Assembly (NCBI GenBank): GCA_024509875.1 | Contig: JAMPIV010012199.1 | Span: 62,001-126,000 of the forward strand | Origin: Oreohelix idahoensis | Taxonomy: Eukaryota > Mollusca > Gastropoda > Stylommatophora > Oreohelicidae | Length of the DNA stretch: 64,000 nucleotides | Direction: 5' to 3' | Part shown: in pieces, positions 10,713 through 20,924 of the stretch | Numbering within the stretch: the first letter of the stretch is position 1 | How the letters are laid out: every line of letters begins with the position of its first letter | The notes under the pieces: model-generated | Database searches by the model: none | What the model saw: the letters and a program-made list of their open reading frames with translations, nothing else | What the model was told of the DNA's origin: nothing | Translations under genes and position numbers: made by a program

Positions 10713-10767
10713 TCAGTGAACACGCTGCTGTCCTACCCTCAAGGTACAGAACAGAGACATTAATGAA

Positions 10768-11196
10768 GTGGTAAAAGACTTCAACGGATGCATACTACAA
10801 GCTGCAAAAGAAACCATTCCCAAAGGATGCCGGCGTAACTACATACCATACTGGTCCAGCACACTCCAAGAACGTCAGGAAGCTATGGACAAGGCTAGAA
10901 AGGACGCAGAGTCTCAGCCTTCACTTGAAACTCACAACAAATGGAAAAAGGCTGTAGCAGAGTTTCAGAGAACAAAGCTAGAAGAAAAGCGGAAAAGCTG
11001 GAGAACTAAAACGGCATCGCTGAACCTTGAGAAAGACGGCAGGAAACTTTGGAGATTAGTCAAGTCTCTAAATGAAGAGCATTCCTCACCAAGGCAGACT
11101 ATCACATTGGATGAAGGTGGCAAACTTTTCAGAGGAAAACAAGCTGCAGACTTGTTTGCTAGAAGATACAGTTCAGAAAGCAATCTTACCCATTAA
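10768..11196 (+). pseudogene. LINE ORF2 linker between EN and RT
   Basis: A 142-codon frame rich in Lys, Glu and Arg, with W and LW positions (YWSSTLQERQEAMDKARK, DGRKLWRLVKSL) typical of the region before RT in I/Jockey-type LINEs. It is displaced from the endonuclease frame, and a further break follows at about 11200. Confidence 0.75.
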
Positions 11197-11439
11197 CATA
11201 GACCATCAGAGAGAGATAAGAAAAGGAAATACTGCAAACCATGGGACAGACAGATACTCCTTGCCCCAATGAGGGTAAAACCCCATCACACTAGGAGAAC
11301 TACAGAAGGCTATTTCCAAGCTTAAGTTTTCAAAAGTCACCCGGCCCAGACAAAATCAGCAACGAAATGCTAGTAAAATCTGAGCTCATCAGCAAAGACA
11401 AAAAAAAACTGCTTGAGATATTACAACCACAGCTGGTTG

Positions 11440-12506
11440 AAAGGGAACGGTAACCCCAAGTATGGAGAGAAGCCATCACAATACCCATACTAAAGAAAGG
11501 GAAATGTAAGACCGAGGCTGCAAGTTACCGGCCAATCAGTCTCACAAGCTGTGTTGGGAAGACTATGGAGCGAATAGTCAACCACAGATTGAAATGGTAT
11601 TTAGAGTCTGAGCAGATCCTGGTGCCGGAACAAGCTGGATTTAGAGAATGCTACAGTATAGAAGACCAAGTTACTTACTTGTCTCAAGCAATAGAAGATG
11701 CCTTCCAGGAGAAGAAAAAGGTCCTAACGATCTGGGTCGACTTCAAGCAGGCCTTTGACAAGGTGTGGAAAGATGGCGTCATTGCAAAACTTAGGAGAAG
11801 TGGAATCCAAGGCAACATGATGAAATGGATCCAGTCATACTTGCATAACAGGAGAACTAGAGTCACTCTTGACGGTCTGCAGAGCAGAAAAGTGTTGCTC
11901 CATCAGGGGGTACCTCAAGGAGGAGTAATTTCCCCAACACTCTTCCTTGTTTACATCAATGACCTGGTGAAAGATCGCCCTGCAGGAGTTAAAGCTGCCT
12001 TATATGCAGATGACCTAGTACTCTGGTGCGCTGATGAAAATGTCACCACAGCAAATTATAGAATGCAGCGGGCAGCAGACATGCTAGTGTCATGGGCAGA
12101 GAAATGGCTTATCACAATAAACACAGACAAAACCTCCACAACACTGTTCTCCCTCGCCCCCAAGGACAAATCAGCTAACATACACCTAGGGACAACCGTG
12201 ATCAAGGAAGAAAGCTACCCCACCTATCTTGGGGTGACATTTGACCAAAGGCTTACATGGAATAAGCATATTGAAAATGCAGAAGGAAAGGCCCGAAGAC
12301 GACTAGGCATACTCAGAAAATTAGCAGGTACCAACTGGGGAGCAAATGAACGAAATCTAAAGAAGATTTATAATGGATTAATAAGACCACACTTAGAGTT
12401 TAGCTCAGCAGCATGGTCATCAGCTGCTAACTCACATCTGCAGTCTTTGGACAAGGTGCAAAATCAAGCTCTCAGGCTCATTACAGGAGCCATTTACACC
12501 AATTAA
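11440..12506 (+). pseudogene. LINE reverse transcriptase domain
   Basis: The open frame from Met 11565 runs 313 codons, and coding similarity continues upstream (ITIPILKKGKC, SYRPISLTSCVGK at about 11480-11560) to a stop at about 11451. RT motifs in order: EQAGFRECYS, WVDFKQAFDKVW, GVPQGGVISPTLF, ALYADDLVLWC (catalytic YADD), TYLGVTFDQRLTW and LEFSSAAWSSA. A frameshift near 12500 ends the frame before the RNase H. All RT catalytic aspartates are present. Confidence 0.93.
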
Positions 12507-12885
12507 CAGAGATGCAGAAGGTTGCTGGATTACAGGACATTGTCCCATAGAAGAGGACACAAAAACCATGATCCAGATGGAAAAGTACAACAGTATGCCA
12601 ATGCACCCAATGAAGGCAAGACTAGATGATCTGGCATTGGGACGTCTAAAGCGTAGCAGCTTTGTGCATCGGGGGAAAAGACTTATAAGACAGCATCAAG
12701 AATACCTATCCATGAAGACAACACCACTGAAGCCCACCCTATACCCTGTACCATGGGAGCAGGCCAGCAGTGCCCTCCAAATTAATACAACAGTCAGTGG
12801 TCTCACAAGTGGATGTGAGTATAATGATCTGCAAAAAACGAACTGCTACATTGAGTATGATCCAAGAAAGCTATCCCCGATTTCA
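12507..12885 (+). pseudogene. LINE RT-RNase H connection
   Basis: The frame from 12568 encodes MKARLDDLALGRLKRSSFVHRG-type sequence, a linker common between RT and RNase H in I-group LINEs. It is out of frame with the RT part. Confidence 0.6.
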
Positions 12886-13283
12886 ATCATGGATACATGC
12901 CTATACAGATGGATTCAGGCTGCAACTAATGCTGTTAGGAATGGAGGTGCCGGTATTTTATCTCATATCCTGACAACCACTATGAGACTAGGCACATTCC
13001 CACTGGTAAATTCTGTTCCAACTATACAGCTGAGGTTCAAGCTCTAGAGCAAGCTGCAAATATGATTTATAACACCAACTCTGACTGCCACCAGGTAGTC
13101 ACCCTCACAGATGCACTGTCTGTCCTGCAAGCTCTCAAGGGTGGTAAACTCCCGCATCTGAGAAATGAACTAAACAAGGTAGCTGCCAAAAAGAGAACCA
13201 TACTTCAGTGGGTACCATCTCATTGTGGTGTACCCGGAAATGAAAAGGCAGATAAACTTGCAAAAAAAGGGAGGAGAATGTGA
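12886..13283 (+). pseudogene. LINE RNase H domain, frameshifted
   Basis: The RNase H acidic residues are recognisable but spread over frames: AYTDG (12895-12912), NYTAEVQALEQA (about 13018-13054), TDALSVLQAL (13095-13125) and GNEKADKLAKKG (13229-13272), with the preceding QWVPSHCGVPG. At least two frameshifts separate them. Confidence 0.88.
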
Positions 13284-13656
13284 ACAAGAAGATAATGAAG
13301 TCACATACTTTGAGAAAAAGAGAGCTATCCAGACTATCAGAAGAGAACAGAACCAACCCAAAGACGACTATCACACTCTCGACCGGCAGGGACAGACAAC
13401 TATTTTTCGACTCAGGACATGGCATAACAAACTGAATAAACACATGCACAAGCTACGATTGTCTGCTTCACCACTGTGCACATGTGGATTAAACGAACAA
13501 ACTGCTGAGCATGTTCTACAGGACTGTCCTCTGTATGACCAGTTAAGAAAGATATACTGGCCCAATGACTCAACACTAAACTCAAAGCTATATGGAGTTA
13601 AAGAGGAACTTCAAACAACAGTCGAATTCATCATGAGAACTCGTCTGACGGTGTAA
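13284..13656 (+). pseudogene. LINE ORF2 C-terminal Cys/His region
   Basis: The frame from 13225 ends with FRLRTWHNKLNKHMHKLRL, then CTCG, EQTAEHVLQDCP and a stop at 13654. C-x-C, H and C residues spaced like this form the RT-associated zinc-binding region at the end of many I/Jockey LINEs. Confidence 0.85.
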
Positions 13657-13690
13657 TCATCAAAGATGCGATCGCAAGAAGAAGAAGAAG

Positions 13691-13701
13691 ATATTTGCGA
13701 G
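13691..13701. repeat. Target-site duplication (right) of the LINE
   Basis: ATATTTGCGAG directly after (GAA)n, identical to 8688-8698. Confidence 0.93.
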
Positions 13702-14334
13702 GACAGAATCTAAATACTCAACATAAGAATACAGTAGAAACAAGGAGACAGTCTCATGAATAAATGAAGATTTAGAAAAGGTGCAAAAGGAACTTTGCAT
13801 TAATGAAACAGTACCAGATGTTTTACACAAATTGTTAACTGCTGTACATATGCCTGTTTCATAGACATTGTTGTATTTGACCACGTTCAGTTTTGCAAGT
13901 AAAGACTATTAAAAGTTATTGCTGTAGAGCCCAATGCTGTTGAAGAATCATATGCTTGCAGTTGGCCATCATACAAATTAATTAATGTATCATATAAAAG
14001 CTAATCGCTACAGGTGCAACATAAATAAAACCCATCTGCTCTAACATAAAACATCATAGAGGATTATCCCCGAACCTGGTAAATTCCTGTAAGACTGTAA
14101 GAGAGCAATTACCAACTCTAGCAGACCAGCTAGTATCTAAATCTAACACTCTCTGCAAAGAAACAGCAACCCCCAACTACCCTACCCGGCCACACATACA
14201 CTGTGCTGTACCATTATATAGTACTGTAGGTCGAGTGAAAGTTTCAGATTTGAAAGAAGATATTACATTTTTTTACAGTTTTTTAAAAGTTATTTTATAT
14301 AAAAGGAAAATATTAACTTTGAAATACTTATTTA
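13702..14334. other. No recognisable feature
   Basis: AT-rich DNA forming the right-hand flank of the LINE insertion. No ORF, tRNA-like box or repeat shared with the rest of the window was seen. Confidence 0.55.
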
Positions 14335-14579
14335 CTTTGTCGTTCCCCTTCTACCGTGAGGTGTATAGGTTTGGAAGAGAGCGCGCTAGACTATCCTATC
14401 GGCTGTCTTCCTCCTGGCCTGGTTCCATTCTAGTCCTCGGTCCTTCAAAGATTGTCTAATGTTGTCCTCGCAGCTGACTCTGGGTCGTCCTGGGGGTCTG
14501 GATCCCTGACTCTTTGTTTCCCATGCTTGCCATGGTAGATGATCTTCTCCCATTCTACAGACATGGCCAAACCATCTTA
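14335..14579 (-). pseudogene. LINE-A C-terminal relic, part 1
   Basis: Matches 48788-49040 (minus), the uninterrupted relic encoding the GRPRVRWEDNIRQSLKDRG motif of a LINE ORF2 C terminus. The left end is near the element's 3' tail. The right end is cut at 14579 by a Tc1-like transposon; the relic resumes at 15909. Confidence 0.85.
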
Positions 14580-14861
14580 ACTAGCCGCCATTAAAAACGC
14601 ATCGAAATCGTGACTTGTTTTCACTGTTGAAATGTTTATGCAAGTGAGCGATTTTCAAACCCCGAAAGTGTGCAAGTGATGAAGTTCATGTATTCCCACT
14701 TTACTGTCGATATGATGTTTACTTCAAATTTTGCGTGCTTCAATTCTGGCTTTATTAAAAGTCGAATCACATTGAAATTTGGCACACGCATTTCTCAAGT
14801 TTCAGCTAGTAAAAAGCCATTATCTGTTTTCATCGAAAGAAAGTCTGTTAATGTTTTTGTC

Positions 14862-15027
14862 ATGCCTCGACTGTCGAGCGATGGCAAGCTGTTGGTATGA
14901 TCAGCAGGGGAATGGCGACCAAAGAAGTTGCCAGACATTTCAATTGTGACCAGTCCACTATAGTGAGGCTGAACCAGCGATTTCGGGCTACAGGTACCAC
15001 CAATGACCGTCCCAGGCTTGGTCAACG
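14862..15027 (+). pseudogene. Tc1-like transposase N-terminal HTH remnant
   Basis: After one frameshift near 14895 the translation reads ISRGMATKEVARHFN, CDQSTIVRLNQRFRATGT, TNDRPRLGQR. This is the paired-type helix-turn-helix region and basic PRxGxxR box of Tc1-family transposases. The catalytic DDE part is absent, replaced by the inserted RTE fragment and a short remnant. Confidence 0.82.
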
Positions 15028-15029
15028 GT

Positions 15030-15755
15030 ATTCATCATAATCAGCTGCCATCTCCACAACGAAGGTTGGCTGTAATGGATCTCCAACGTCTTCTGTCTCT
15101 TGTCTTGGTGGTGCACTCTGATAGACTCTTTCCTGTCCATCTCTTGATGTTATCTTTCCACTTATAGCGCTGTCTTCCCCTTGCACGTTTGCCTTCCACT
15201 CTCCATTCTGTTATGGTCTTCTGCAAGGTGTTATGCCTTTTTATGTGGCCAAAGTATTTTAGCTGCCGAACTTTGACCTCCCTCATTAGTTCTCTTTTCA
15301 TACCTAGATTTTCTAGGACCTCCTTATTTGTTTTCATCTCTTTCCATGAGATACGCCCCATTCTTCTATATAACCACATTTCAAGAGCCTCAATTCTTTC
15401 TTCCAAATGCTTATTCATCGTCCATGTTTCTGCACCATACAGAAATGCAGAATATATATAACACTTTATGATTCTCAGCTTTAATTTGTGAGATAACTGT
15501 TTGGATGTCAGTATATGTTTCATGTTGTTGAATGTAGCTTTGGCCGTTCCTATTCTCTTCTTGATTTCTGTTTCACATCTGCCATCTTCTGTTATTATAT
15601 GACCAAGATATACGTAGCTCTTGACTTGTTCCAGGATTTTCCCATTTACGCTTATCTTTAATGCAACGGTATTACACGGTATTAATGATGGCTGTGACTG
15701 AATGACAGTGAGTGCGACTTTTGTTTTTACACCTAGGGTTGACAACTGCTTAGGA
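15030..15755 (-). pseudogene. RTE-like LINE (family RTE-A) C-terminal fragment
   Basis: An open frame of 234 codons (15041-15745, minus) covers the end of ORF2 downstream of RT: VYLGHIITEDGRC, LYGAETWTMNKHLE, EMWLYRRMGRISWKEMKTNKEVL, FGHIKRHNTLQ, GRQRYKWKDNIKRW, KTRDRRRWRSI. The 3' end (left) has an ATGATGA-type tail. It is 5'-truncated and inserted in the Tc1-like element; the long open frame suggests a fairly recent insertion. The same family carries the 40-bp minisatellite at 52021. Confidence 0.9.
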
Positions 15756-15908
15756 GCCGGTTCTGAATTGTCTCATGTTTAATAATACAGCAAATTTGGG
15801 TTAGTAAATGGATCAGAAATGTAAAATCAGTGGTTTCATGTATTTTAAATTTAGCACAACGAGTTGTGGTTCATAAACTAATGCGATGCGTTTTTAATGG
15901 CGGCTAGT

Positions 15909-16025
15909 ATAGTTGGGACTGTTCTACTTGGGTCTGCAGGGGGTGGGATTTTAGGCCTTGACGTATCGTCTGGTTGCGGACCATGTCTCTTCTTGTTACT
16001 TCAAGGACCTTCCTCAGATTCCTCA
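15909..16025 (-). pseudogene. LINE-A C-terminal relic, part 2
   Basis: Continues the 14335-14579 relic after the transposon. It matches 49038-49117, including the QPDDTSRPKIPPADP-like codons on the minus strand and a GGACCATGTCTCTT end. Confidence 0.85.
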
Positions 16026-16149
16026 TGTCTGAGGTTTGGAACTTTGAAATAAGAATAGTTTAATACATAAGATGTCAGAAATGAAACCATAGTTTTTTTT
16101 CTGTCGTAAAACATCGCTGAATCATAATGGAGTAACAACCGAAAAGTAG

Positions 16150-16245
16150 AAGTACTTTGTGCAATAAATTCTTGTCAATGGAAGGACGAAAGAAAGCTCT
16201 TCACTGTTACATAGAGCCAGCCAATCATAATGCAAGGATATCAAT
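16150..16245 (+). pseudogene. RTE-C fragment
   Basis: Short match to 60000-60075 of the RTE-C relic (GTnAATGGAAG followed by GAAAG, then CTTC and AnTGTTACATAGA). Too short for more. Confidence 0.55.
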
Positions 16246-16284
16246 CTCCAACACTCAGTACGCAAATAAGAACATTCCTTAAGG

Positions 16285-16915
16285 TAGTAGTTCTCAACAT
16301 TTTTAAGACAACGACCCCAATTTCACAACTGGTGAAGCTAGCGACACATGAACCAGAATTGAGAAGTAGAAATTAATGATAGGAATTCAGCCAAAGGCAT
16401 GACGTTTAAAACTTTAAGAAAGGGAAATTTTAGGGGTGTGACCCATAGCAATATTTCCCGCCACCCAATTTTGAACAACAAAAACAACAACCAAAAAGCT
16501 ACAGACTTTCATAAATTGATGCTTGCGTATAATAGGGATTTAAGTGGTATGGCGAGGTCACTAATGTGGAATTGATGACAAGAACTAGACAAGTGCCAGT
16601 GGAACAAGACATGAGAAAAAGACGCTGAAGATAGATAGGACAGACACTGAGAAAACTTGTTGATAGCCTTACAAGACAATCACTGTTCTGAAATCCTCAC
16701 GGTAAAAGAGGTAAAGGAAGACGAAAGAACTCGTGGAAAAAAAAAGAAATGGCAGCAGACATGAAGGGGATGAAGAAGAGATGGAAAGACCTTGAGTTGA
16801 TGGCACGTGACAGGAAATTGTTGACGGCTTTTACTTCTTGTGGAGTTGACAAGTGGAAGAAAAAGGAGAAAAGAATAATAATTTTGAGTCATGATCTATA
16901 AGTTGAGAATCACCG
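16285..16915. mobile_element. Possible hAT-like element with nested LINE-E relic
   Basis: The left terminus TAGTAGTTCTCAAC and right terminus GTTGAGAATCACCG are inverted repeats of the same type as the 6405 MITE. The 8-bp flanks CCTTAAGG (16277-16284) and TCTTAGGA (16916-16923) match at only 5 of 8, so the duplication is decayed or the call is wrong. A LINE-E relic (16600-16895) lies within it. Confidence 0.5.
16600..16895 (+). pseudogene. LINE-E C-terminal relic
   Basis: The translation contains NPHGKRGKGRRKNSW, then MKGMKKRWKDLELMARDRK. This is the GKRxxGRPKxxW...DRxxW signature found at the end of many LINE ORF2 proteins (compare the intact LINE at 58140-58290). Frame-broken. Confidence 0.75.
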
Positions 16916-16923
16916 TCTTAGGA

Positions 16924-17124
16924 TAACAAAGACGTGCTCCTTTACAGAGAACTGTTAATGATAGCTTTTGAACGTGACAAATGCAAACATAAAACCTATT
17001 ACACACATCATAAAGAAGACATCTGTGTTTGTTTCGGCATGGGATGAGATGAAATACGCCGTGAAAATAGGCAAAGTTTATGGAGAAGATTTTCAGACAG
17101 TAGATAATGTACAGTTTAATATTC
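16924..17124. other. Nothing recognised
   Basis: Short AT-rich stretch without repeat or coding signal. Confidence 0.5.
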
Positions 17125-17535
17125 TTTTTCTTCTTCGTTCACCGTCAGACTTCTACACCCTTAAGGCCCAGCGGTCCATGCATGACCCAGCATACATAAC
17201 TCTATAATAGTTTGATAATAAAACACATATTAATTCCCACTTGATCAAATATGGCTTATTTCATAAGCAAATGAACGGCCTTCTGATTTTTATAGAAAGT
17301 TACATTCTAAAACGCGTATTCGGTCTTAGAAACATGAGTTAAGTATAAAATTTAGCGTTGAATTGTAGAAGCTCTCGGGCCTTGAGGTGACTCTAATAAA
17401 GGTAGTAATCAGCTCAAGGTTCCTGACATCTCCGAACAGTTTTTCGTGCACAGAAAAGGATTCTTGCCATTAGCCACCCCGTTTACTGTAGTAAGCTGTT
17501 CAGGACCAGAGCAGATGTAATATTAATATAAGCTT
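17125..17535 (+). repeat. Repeat family J, copy 1
   Basis: Matches 25395-25560: TTCTTCTTC followed by TTCACC and AGACTTCTAC, then GACTCTAATAAAG, AGTAnTCAGCTC and a CATCTCC followed by AACAGTTTTTCGTG stretch. Copy 1 carries extra DNA (about 17165-17375) between the first two landmarks. Class unknown. Confidence 0.6.
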
Positions 17536-17544
17536 AGAAGTAAA

Positions 17545-17650
17545 GGTACTCCCATAGCAGATACTGCAGTAGGGGAGTGAAATGTTAGAGCCTTCACTGT
17601 ACTAGGTCCAACATCGAGAGTTGGGGTGACCACTTCCCTTCAACGCTGCA
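17545..17650 (-). mobile_element. SINE family A fragment (body only)
   Basis: The reverse complement carries the family A landmarks GTGGTCACCCC, TCTCGATGTTGGACC and CACTCCCCTACTGCAG, closest to the 30019 copy. The tRNA-like head is missing. Confidence 0.75.
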
Positions 17651-17699
17651 TTTTCATTCCCTAATTCAAGAGAAAAGTCAATTATAAGCTTAGGTCACA

Positions 17700-18480
17700 T
17701 TAACTGGTATCTCCACAAACTGGCAGTTGCAAGGTATCTCCAATGTTTTCTATCTCTTGACCTTGATCGTAAAATATTTCTTTCTTGGACATCTCATGAA
17801 ATTATTTTCCCACTTAGAGTGATAGTCCTCTTGCTAACTTGATTTAAATATTATTTCGATTAGGGATTACACCAGTGTTTTGTTCCTTTACACATGCAAC
17901 CTATTTTACTGGTCTAACTTTCATCGTTTTTAATCCATTCCCTTTCGTTTGTGCACTGGCTTCCTATCTCGGTGGTCCATGTTGAGGTGTGATTTTTTTA
18001 AGACCGCAAATGGCTCCGCGGTCAACCCAGCCTCATGAATTGGGTACCAGAACAGCTCTGGGAAGGTAAAGGCGGCCGGCGTGATGCTGACCACATCACC
18101 CCTAGTGTGCCGATGGTCAAGAAAATACGGACCTAACACCGTATTCCCAATATGCCTCAATAGACGTGTAACGGGATCCTTTCCTTCCTTCCTTTCCTTT
18201 CTTTATGTGTCTTCTATTTCCATGACACGAGCCACATCCATATTTATATCCACATTACAAGGGTCTTAATTCTTTCTTCTAGCTGCTTGTTCATTTTTCA
18301 TGTATCTGCGCCGTACAGTAATGACGATTATATATAATTTGCGATAATTATCATGCTGTTAATTATGTGATTGAATGTTAGTATCTATGTCATGTTGCTA
18401 TGTGTTGCTTTGGCCATTGTTATCCTTTTTTCTTTTTAAACAGGCTTTTCTTTAGCGTGCAACGTATGTCACTCTCTTGT
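17700..18480 (-). pseudogene. RTE-A relic split by a SINE
   Basis: Segments 17708-17930 and 18200-18480 match the two halves of the 15041-15745 RTE-A fragment in order, for example ATCTCCA followed by a CTGTCTCTTG-like stretch, and later TTAATTCTTTCTTC with TGTTCAT. SINE C occupies the gap at about 17940-18180. Heavily decayed, with no usable frame. Confidence 0.75.
17940..18180 (+). mobile_element. SINE family C, copy 1 (5' damaged)
   Basis: Body landmarks GTGCACTGGCTTCCTA, GGTGGTCCATG, CAGCTCTGGGAAGG, GCGGCCGGCGTGATGC, CCACATCACCCCTAGTGTG and ATATGCCTCAATAGACGTG are shared with 25614 (minus) and 60759. It ends in a (TTCC)n-like tail. The A box is lost and the B-box region is degraded. Inserted in an RTE-A relic. 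Confidence 0.85.
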
Positions 18481-19093
18481 CCTTCTCTTGTCACCTTCAA
18501 ATCTTGCAATCGATTTTTCAATCACTTCCAGATGAGCAATAGCTATGAAACTAGGCATAGTTGTATATTCCCCATGACAATACAATAATCAGTCATAAAA
18601 ATAATGAAATGAATAAAATTAAAATTAATATTAATTTTTATTTGTTTATATTGTATCATCCCTGAAATGGGCGATAACTGCACATAATCAAGGTGTATTC
18701 TTTCCAACAAGATTGTCTCTCTTGAGAGAAATTTTGAAACCTCCCCCCCTCCCCCCCACTTTTTTCCCCCCGCACACACACTATTGCACGCGCGTGCACA
18801 GACATACACACAACTGACAACTACATTTAAAAAAATGTAATTTACAATTCTTATCAAAATTAAAAAAATAAAATAAAAAGAAAAATATTAACTTTCCGTG
18901 TAATATACTGAATAATGAAATCCGCCTACTGTGCTCTGGACTCGTTTATCGCAAACTGATAATGTCATTAGTGGATCGATTACATTTGACTTAAATTTAA
19001 AAACAAAACAAACAAAAAACACTAAAAATAAAAAAATAAAAAAAATATTTTAAACACAGGTTTTTAATGCACTTAAAAGCCACAAATAATTTT
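18481..19093. other. AT-rich with poly-C/poly-A patches, nothing recognised
   Basis: A C-rich patch at about 18738-18772 is followed by an alternating CA/CG stretch and A-rich DNA at 18980-19045. No coding signal. Confidence 0.5.
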
Positions 19094-19430
19094 TCAAGGA
19101 ATTTTTAGCTTGCAGTCAAATAATGTAACATCAATTGCCAAAAAGACTGGGGTGCTTAAGCAATTATCATATATTTTATCCATAAGTGTGTAATGAACTA
19201 TAAAGCAGAAGTTAATGTCATGTAGAATCAGCGCCCCAGGCTTGTTGTCAATTTTTTTTTTATTTACATGCTCCACTAATTCTTGAAATTCTTTGTAGCT
19301 TTTAATGATGAAAACTATATTATCTGAATATCTAAGGTTAACTGTAGATCTCCCAGGCATGAGTTTTCCTGTCATATTTTTCTGTCCGTTTAAATTTCTT
19401 CCTGTCTGTTTGTTTAATCTACAGATTTTA
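19094..19430 (-). pseudogene. LINE reverse transcriptase relic (YxDD region)
   Basis: The minus-strand frame reads MTGKLMPGRSTVNLRYSDN, IVFIIKSYKEFQELVEHVNKK, where LRYSDN stands where an RTE-type RT would have LRYADD. The active-site Asp-Asp is degraded to Asp-Asn. Only this motif region survives. Confidence 0.7.
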
Positions 19431-19944
19431 GGTAGGCATATTTAACATCGTGGCAAGAAAATAAGTCAACAGCAGAACTGACAAACAGTACTAAAGAAAA
19501 GAAGATATTCAGACAAGTGATCGCCCACGCCAGTCCGCATGGTATATGAAGAACAAATGAACATCGATTTTAAATTACATAATATTTATTACGTATTGAT
19601 GGAATCTGGTCTAAACATTGAAGGTGATCGCTGATGGCATTCTTAGGTATACCGGTACTAGCCTCCAGAGTAAGCTGAAGCAAGGAATGTTCTATACGGG
19701 GCTATATATGGGTGATTTTGGTGGAGACCCCTGGACATACGGTTATTTCATGTTATATATCAGGAATTTGTGTTATTATAGTGTGTTAAAAATAAATCAA
19801 TATTTATATTTATCAGCAATATTTTGGCATAATCACGTTACAACAAAACCATACTTATTAAGAAACATTTCTTGCTTTTGCTTGTCCCATAAACGTTTGC
19901 CAAATTTTCCCGAAGTTTAAGTTTTTTATCAATCACATTTTATA
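19431..19944. other. Nothing recognised
   Basis: A 100-codon frame (19618-19920) has no motif and an AT-biased composition. Confidence 0.5.
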
Positions 19945-20395
19945 GATACTACTAGTGTAAAAGCCCGTCATAAGACGGGAATTAAATTCAAAAGCACCAA
20001 TACCTAACAGCAATTTTACTTATTCAAAAATATTTTAAAAAAACCCAAAATATTTGTTTTATATCTGAATTTAAAATTCTGAACATGACAGATAGGCATC
20101 TTGATTTTCTGTTGTTTTAATCTGGTACAACTTACAGTAAATCATGAATCTCCGCATCTTCCTGTCTCCAGTTCATGTACTATTTATAAGTTGCGTTATT
20201 GGCTTCTGTCCATACAGTATAATAAAACTGTTCATGCTCACCATCATTTGCGCACTTTTCTTTGTCGAGTGTTATTATCTTCGGGAAAGTACATATAAGG
20301 GAAAAAATACAGTTAATGTCTAAGTTTCAACCACAGTTACATCCCTTAGCGTTACGCACTGGCAGAAAAAGCTGAGATTTTGTATATAGGAATTG
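19945..20395 (+). repeat. Hairpin-ended repeat family G, copy 1
   Basis: Starts ACTAGTGTAAAAG, then a CCCGTC-ATAA-GACGGG hairpin. Later landmarks shared with 31232 and 55845: TTCATGCTCAC, ATTTGCGCACTTTTCTTTG, GAGTACATATAA-like and GGGAAAnAATACA. It ends near TTTTGTATATAGGA. Class unknown; a terminal hairpin is compatible with a Helitron-like or SINE-like end, but no diagnostic terminus was seen. Confidence 0.65.
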
Positions 20396-20436
20396 GAACG
20401 CTGTTGGATCCATCCTGAAGTTTATCTGACCTTAGA

Positions 20437-20742
20437 TAAAGATACAGCAATAGAGAATGCAGTCAGCGACCCACAGCTTGACTGCTTGTGTCAGGGTCAG
20501 CGAACCAGAGCTGACCAAGACCCTACTCCACCTACACGTGGTGGTCCTGGAAACAGGCTGCATCACTGCAGTCTGACTGAGAGAGTAGGGATCGAAGAGG
20601 GAAGGCAAACCCGGTCTCAAAAAATGCCGTGCTGAAGTCGGATGTGTCGGCCGAAAGGCGCAGATATCGCAGCTCCCGTGTAAACAGACACAACGCAACC
20701 AACGTCTTTTTCATGACGAACGAGGAAGAAGAAGAAGAAGAA
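20437..20742 (+). repeat. GAA-tailed dispersed repeat, copy 2 (repeat I)
   Basis: Same ~300 bp unit as 587-880, now on the plus strand, ending in GAGGAAGAAGAAGAAGAAG. Similarity is high throughout except for small indels. No convincing target duplication was found. Confidence 0.85.
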
Positions 20743-20924
20743 TTTAAGATTTGATCAATTTTAACAGGTCTTCCCATGTATTTTTTATCCTATTAATTTC
20801 TGTCTCCAGTTATATATCGGGGTACGGCAAATCTTTAAGAACACAGGCCTGCTAATTTCAGCTCAAAAGGTAAAGTTAGTTCGCTGTTCTAAGCACAAAC
20901 TGCAGCGGTTTATATTAAATGTGT

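Larger units (their letters stand above)
8699..13690 (+). mobile_element. Full-length I/Nimb-like non-LTR retrotransposon
   Basis: The 4992 bp element is bounded by perfect 11-bp duplications (8688-8698, 13691-13701) and ends in (GAA)n, the simple tail expected of target-primed reverse transcription. Order: ~1 kb GC-richer 5' UTR/ORF1 region, apurinic-type endonuclease, reverse transcriptase with YADD, RNase H, C-terminal Cys/His region. An RNase H domain in a LINE is typical of the I group; Nimb elements described from snails (for example nimbus of Biomphalaria) share this layout. Several frameshifts and stops break ORF2, so this copy should not be autonomous. A related 5' relic is at 6630. 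Confidence 0.9.
14580..15908 (+). mobile_element. Tc1/mariner-like DNA transposon, interrupted
   Basis: Perfect 25-bp terminal inverted repeats, starting ACTAGCCGCC at 14580-14604 and mirrored at 15884-15908. It splits a LINE relic whose intact form at 49038 shows the empty site around CATCTTAGTTGGG, so a TA target fits, with one extra A at the right junction. A transposase N terminus is visible (14862-15027). About 725 bp of RTE LINE is inserted within it, leaving ~600 bp of transposon. Inactive. Confidence 0.88.
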
